Of a stretch of 14,095 nucleotides of DNA, positions 12,187 through 14,095 are shown in pieces. Within the stretch, counting starts at the first letter, position 1, and the number at the start of each line of letters is the position of its first letter. Position numbers and translations under genes: made by a program. The stretch lies in assembly GCA_964396055.1 (NCBI GenBank), contig CAYNDV010000121.1:1-14095 (forward strand). The letters are read 5' to 3'. The notes beneath the pieces were generated by a model. The model did not search any database, was not told where the DNA came from, and worked only from the letters and a program-made list of their open reading frames with translations. Origin of the DNA: CAYJPV01 sp964396055 (GTDB taxonomy: Bacteria > Acidobacteriota > Vicinamibacteria > Vicinamibacterales > JAKQTR01).

Positions 12187-13403
12187 CGGAACCTCATCAC
12201 GCGCGCCGACGACTTGCCGCCCAGGTAGACCTGCCCGGACGGGCTGACCGCGATCGCGGACGGGTTCTTCAGCGCGCGGTCCCCTTCCTGCGGCACCATC
12301 ACCGACGCCGACAGCCCCGCCGCGATGCGGCCGTCCGGCTGTGCCCGCATGTGGAGCACGAAGACCTGTTTCAGGTCCTTGTCGAGCAGGTACAGGCCGT
12401 GGCCCCCGTCGACGGCGATATCTTCCACGCGCCCGAGCTTGGCCGACCCCGCCGTGGGCCCCACGATCGTGATCGCCTTCTGCGACGCGTCGAGCACCCG
12501 CACGCCCTGCCCGCGATCGTCGAGCAGGTACACCCAGCCCGTCGGCCCGACGCGGACCACGCGGAACTTCCCGGGCGGCCCCCAGGGCTGGCACGCCCCG
12601 TTGGCGGGGAGGCAGCGCAGCACGCCGTCGTAGTCCCGATCGATGACGAGCAGGTTGCCGTCCCGGAGGGCGGCCATGGATCGGATCTTCTTCACCTGCC
12701 GGACCTTGCCGCCCCACGTCCCGCTGAGCGCGATGGTCCTGGTCGGGGGGACGGGCGCCAGGCCGGTCTTGCCGGCGACCAGCACGGATCCGTCCGGGAG
12801 GACGGCCACGGCCGCGGGTTCCTGCGGCACCGAGAGCAGCGTCGAGCCGTCGGCGGCCACGCGGTACAGCTTGCCCGCGCCTTCGTCGAGCAGCAGCAAC
12901 CGGTTCTCGTGCTCGAAGACGATCGTGCGGGGCTCGTCCAGGGCCTGGACGCCCCGCGACGCCACGGCCTCGAAGGCGGGGAAGTAGGCCTGCCCGGCCT
13001 GGCCAGACCGCAGCCGCCGCGCCAGCAGCGTCGCCAGTTCGAGGGCCTCGTTCCTGAGCGGGTGGTCCGCGGGCAGTTCGTTGCGCAGCAGCTGGCACTG
13101 CAGCACCGCCTGGGGGACGTCGCCGGTCAGGGCCAGCAGCCGCGCGAGGCGCAGGCGTGCCGCCAGGGCATCGCCCGTGCCGGGGTGTTCGATCAGGAGC
13201 AGGTACAGCCGATCGATCGCCGCCGCGATGCGCAGCTCCGCCTCGGCCGCCGCGGCCTGATCGATCAGCGGCACGGCCGCCGCCGGCGCGGCCGCCTGGG
13301 CCGCACTCTGCGCCGGGGCCGGATCGGGGATCGCGACGAGGGCCGCGGCCAGCACGGCCACGCCCACGCGTTCAGCGAAGCTGCTGCACGACAATCTGCT
13401 CAT
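12183..13403 (-). CDS. Secreted TPR and NHL-like beta-propeller protein
   Basis: A 406-residue exported protein. Residues 1-32 form a signal peptide (R3, R12, hydrophobic VGVAVLAAALVAI, APAQ cleavage region). Residues about 48-132 are two or more TPR-like helical pairs. The rest is six recurring blade-like units of the NHL/SMP-30 type, each with a hydrophobic strand followed by a D-G or similar turn and a second strand. They begin near residues 158, 196, 240, 280, 326 and 381, for example VLPDGSVLVAG, RDGNLLVIDR, PTGWVYLLDD, GGHGLYLLDK and PSGQVYLGG. Six blades would make a closed propeller. Such proteins usually bind proteins or ligands, and no enzyme motif was seen. ATG 13403 has GGTGA-type pairing seven bases upstream and overlaps the preceding gene by 32 bases. 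A GTG at 13367 is possible but would have no ribosome binding site and would cut into the basic n-region. Confidence 0.85.
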   Translation of the reverse strand: MSRLSCSSFAERVGVAVLAAALVAIPDPAPAQSAAQAAAPAAAVPLIDQAAAAEAELRIAAAIDRLYLLLIEHPGTGDALAARLRLARLLALTGDVPQAVLQCQLLRNELPADHPLRNEALELATLLARRLRSGQAGQAYFPAFEAVASRGVQALDEPRTIVFEHENRLLLLDEGAGKLYRVAADGSTLLSVPQEPAAVAVLPDGSVLVAGKTGLAPVPPTRTIALSGTWGGKVRQVKKIRSMAALRDGNLLVIDRDYDGVLRCLPANGACQPWGPPGKFRVVRVGPTGWVYLLDDRGQGVRVLDASQKAITIVGPTAGSAKLGRVEDIAVDGGHGLYLLDKDLKQVFVLHMRAQPDGRIAAGLSASVMVPQEGDRALKNPSAIAVSPSGQVYLGGKSSARVMRFR

Positions 13404-14095
13404 TCTCGATCACCGCCCGCACGATAAAATGGCCGCCTGCGGCCAGCGTCACGTTCTCGGCGAACTCGCGCCCCGTGGCGGGGCCCGCCATCCAGCGATA
13501 CACGATCCGGTGCGGCCCGGCCGCGATGCGGGGGACCTGGGCCGGATAGGGTCCCGGGAGCTGCCGTCCGTCGATCAGGATGCGCACGCCGGTGTAGTCC
13601 TCGCCCTTGACGCTGAAGACCGCGCTGGCGAGTCCCGGCACCGGCACGGCACGGCGTTCCCCGCCGCGCACCGACACGGATCCCAGCTCGGCGTTCAGGA
13701 ACAGCGCCTCGTTCACGGCTCGCAGCCGGTAACTGCCCGGATCCACCGGCACCACGCTGTCGGCGCCGTCGATACGGCCCAGCCGCTGCTCGCCCGAGAA
13801 CAACGTGAAGGCATAGGCCGGTCCCTCGAAGTCGGCGCGCACCACGGCGTCGCCCGGCGCTGGCGACATGGCGGGCGCTGCCGGCGCCGACCGCGGCTCG
13901 ACAGGATCCGGGCGCGGCGCTGGCGCGGTCGTGGGCCGCTCGCGTTCCCGTTCTACCGGCGGATCCGGCTCCCGTTCCGGCAGGGTGGCCCGTCGGCCGC
14001 CGCCCGGACGTTCAGCGGCCGGCGGGGCATCCGTGACCGCACGGCCCCCGGCGGCCATGCCGCCCGTGCGGCTCGGGGCCGCGGCGACCGGCGGA
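13372..14095 (-). CDS. C-terminal part of a protein with a Pro/Arg-rich linker and a PEGA-like end (5' end outside window)
   Basis: The frame is open to the right edge of the window, so at least 240 C-terminal residues are seen. An ATG at 14058 lies inside low-complexity sequence and has no ribosome binding site, so it is probably internal. The first 75 or so visible residues are a Pro/Arg/Glu/Ala-rich disordered linker (PEREPDPPVERERERP). Two beta-rich modules follow. The first includes FTLFSGEQRLGRIDG and PGSYRLRAVNEA. The second has a PEGA-like pattern: VRILIDGRQLPGPYP, then AAGPHRIVYRW and a closing AGGHFIVRA. Linker plus PEGA is a frequent C-terminal layout of envelope proteins, and in Acidobacteriota often of membrane Ser/Thr kinases, but no kinase domain is visible here. 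It overlaps the next gene by 32 bases, so it heads or belongs to the same operon. Confidence 0.7.
   Translation of the reverse strand, partial: PPVAAAPSRTGGMAAGGRAVTDAPPAAERPGGGRRATLPEREPDPPVERERERPTTAPAPRPDPVEPRSAPAAPAMSPAPGDAVVRADFEGPAYAFTLFSGEQRLGRIDGADSVVPVDPGSYRLRAVNEALFLNAELGSVSVRGGERRAVPVPGLASAVFSVKGEDYTGVRILIDGRQLPGPYPAQVPRIAAGPHRIVYRWMAGPATGREFAENVTLAAGGHFIVRAVIENEQIVVQQLR

Noticed and set aside
10057..12228. 723-codon + strand frame opposite the PEGA-PDZ-TPR gene
   Set aside because: It is a shadow frame. The - strand product has a signal peptide plus PEGA and PDZ motifs.
12187..13098. Upstream extension of the PEGA-PDZ-TPR frame by about 300 codons
   Set aside because: The extension runs in another frame through the NHL-like gene and gives Arg/Pro/Gly-rich nonsense. 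The ATG at 12186 has a ribosome binding site and begins a signal peptide.

Overview
The DNA is very GC-rich and bacterial. The RNA polymerase genes at the left end suggest Acidobacteriota, possibly Vicinamibacteria-like. The beta' N-terminus, the zinc-site spacing and the presence of the large trigger-loop insertion fit that group, and the rest of the window fits it too (PEGA-domain proteins, a long envelope-protein operon). This placement rests on remembered homologs and is moderate in confidence. There are two transcription blocks that converge near 5850-5885.

Left block, + strand (1-5845). The window opens inside rpoB (beta subunit, C-terminal 375 residues). An 8-base gap separates it from a complete rpoC (beta', 1404 aa). 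A strong intrinsic terminator (14-bp perfect stem, 3-base loop, T-rich tail) follows rpoC. A small DUF192-family gene comes next, with its own good ribosome binding site.

Right block, - strand (14095 down to 5886). Five tightly packed genes read leftwards and look like one operon whose promoter lies beyond the right edge. In order they are: (1) the C-terminal part of a protein with a long Pro/Arg-rich linker and a PEGA-like end; (2) a secreted protein with a TPR-like segment and six NHL-like beta-propeller repeats; (3) a secreted protein with two PEGA-like domains, a PDZ domain and a TPR-like tail; (4) a 1067-aa protein with a type IV/Flp pilin-like N-terminus; and (5) a lipoprotein of unknown function. 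Genes 1/2 overlap by 32 bases, genes 2/3 by 4 bases (ATGA), and the remaining gaps are 69 and 25 bases. All five products appear to be exported or envelope-facing, and most domains present are protein-protein interaction modules. No gap longer than 300 bases lacks a gene.

The most interesting object is gene 4. Its middle (about residues 500-715) carries, in the right order, residues matching the catalytic signature of the class II nucleotidyl cyclase toxins (Bordetella CyaA, anthrax edema factor, Pseudomonas ExoY): R518, K536 and K543 seven apart, D626-x-D628, and H676 followed six residues later by N682-P. A cyclase-like domain fused behind a pilin-like anchor, in an operon of PEGA/PDZ/NHL proteins, would be an unusual arrangement. 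A pilin-type anchor would place the domain outside the cytoplasm, where ATP is scarce. It may therefore be a surface-displayed toxin aimed at another cell, or a degenerate domain used for something else. The similarity was judged by eye from remembered family sequences and needs a profile search.
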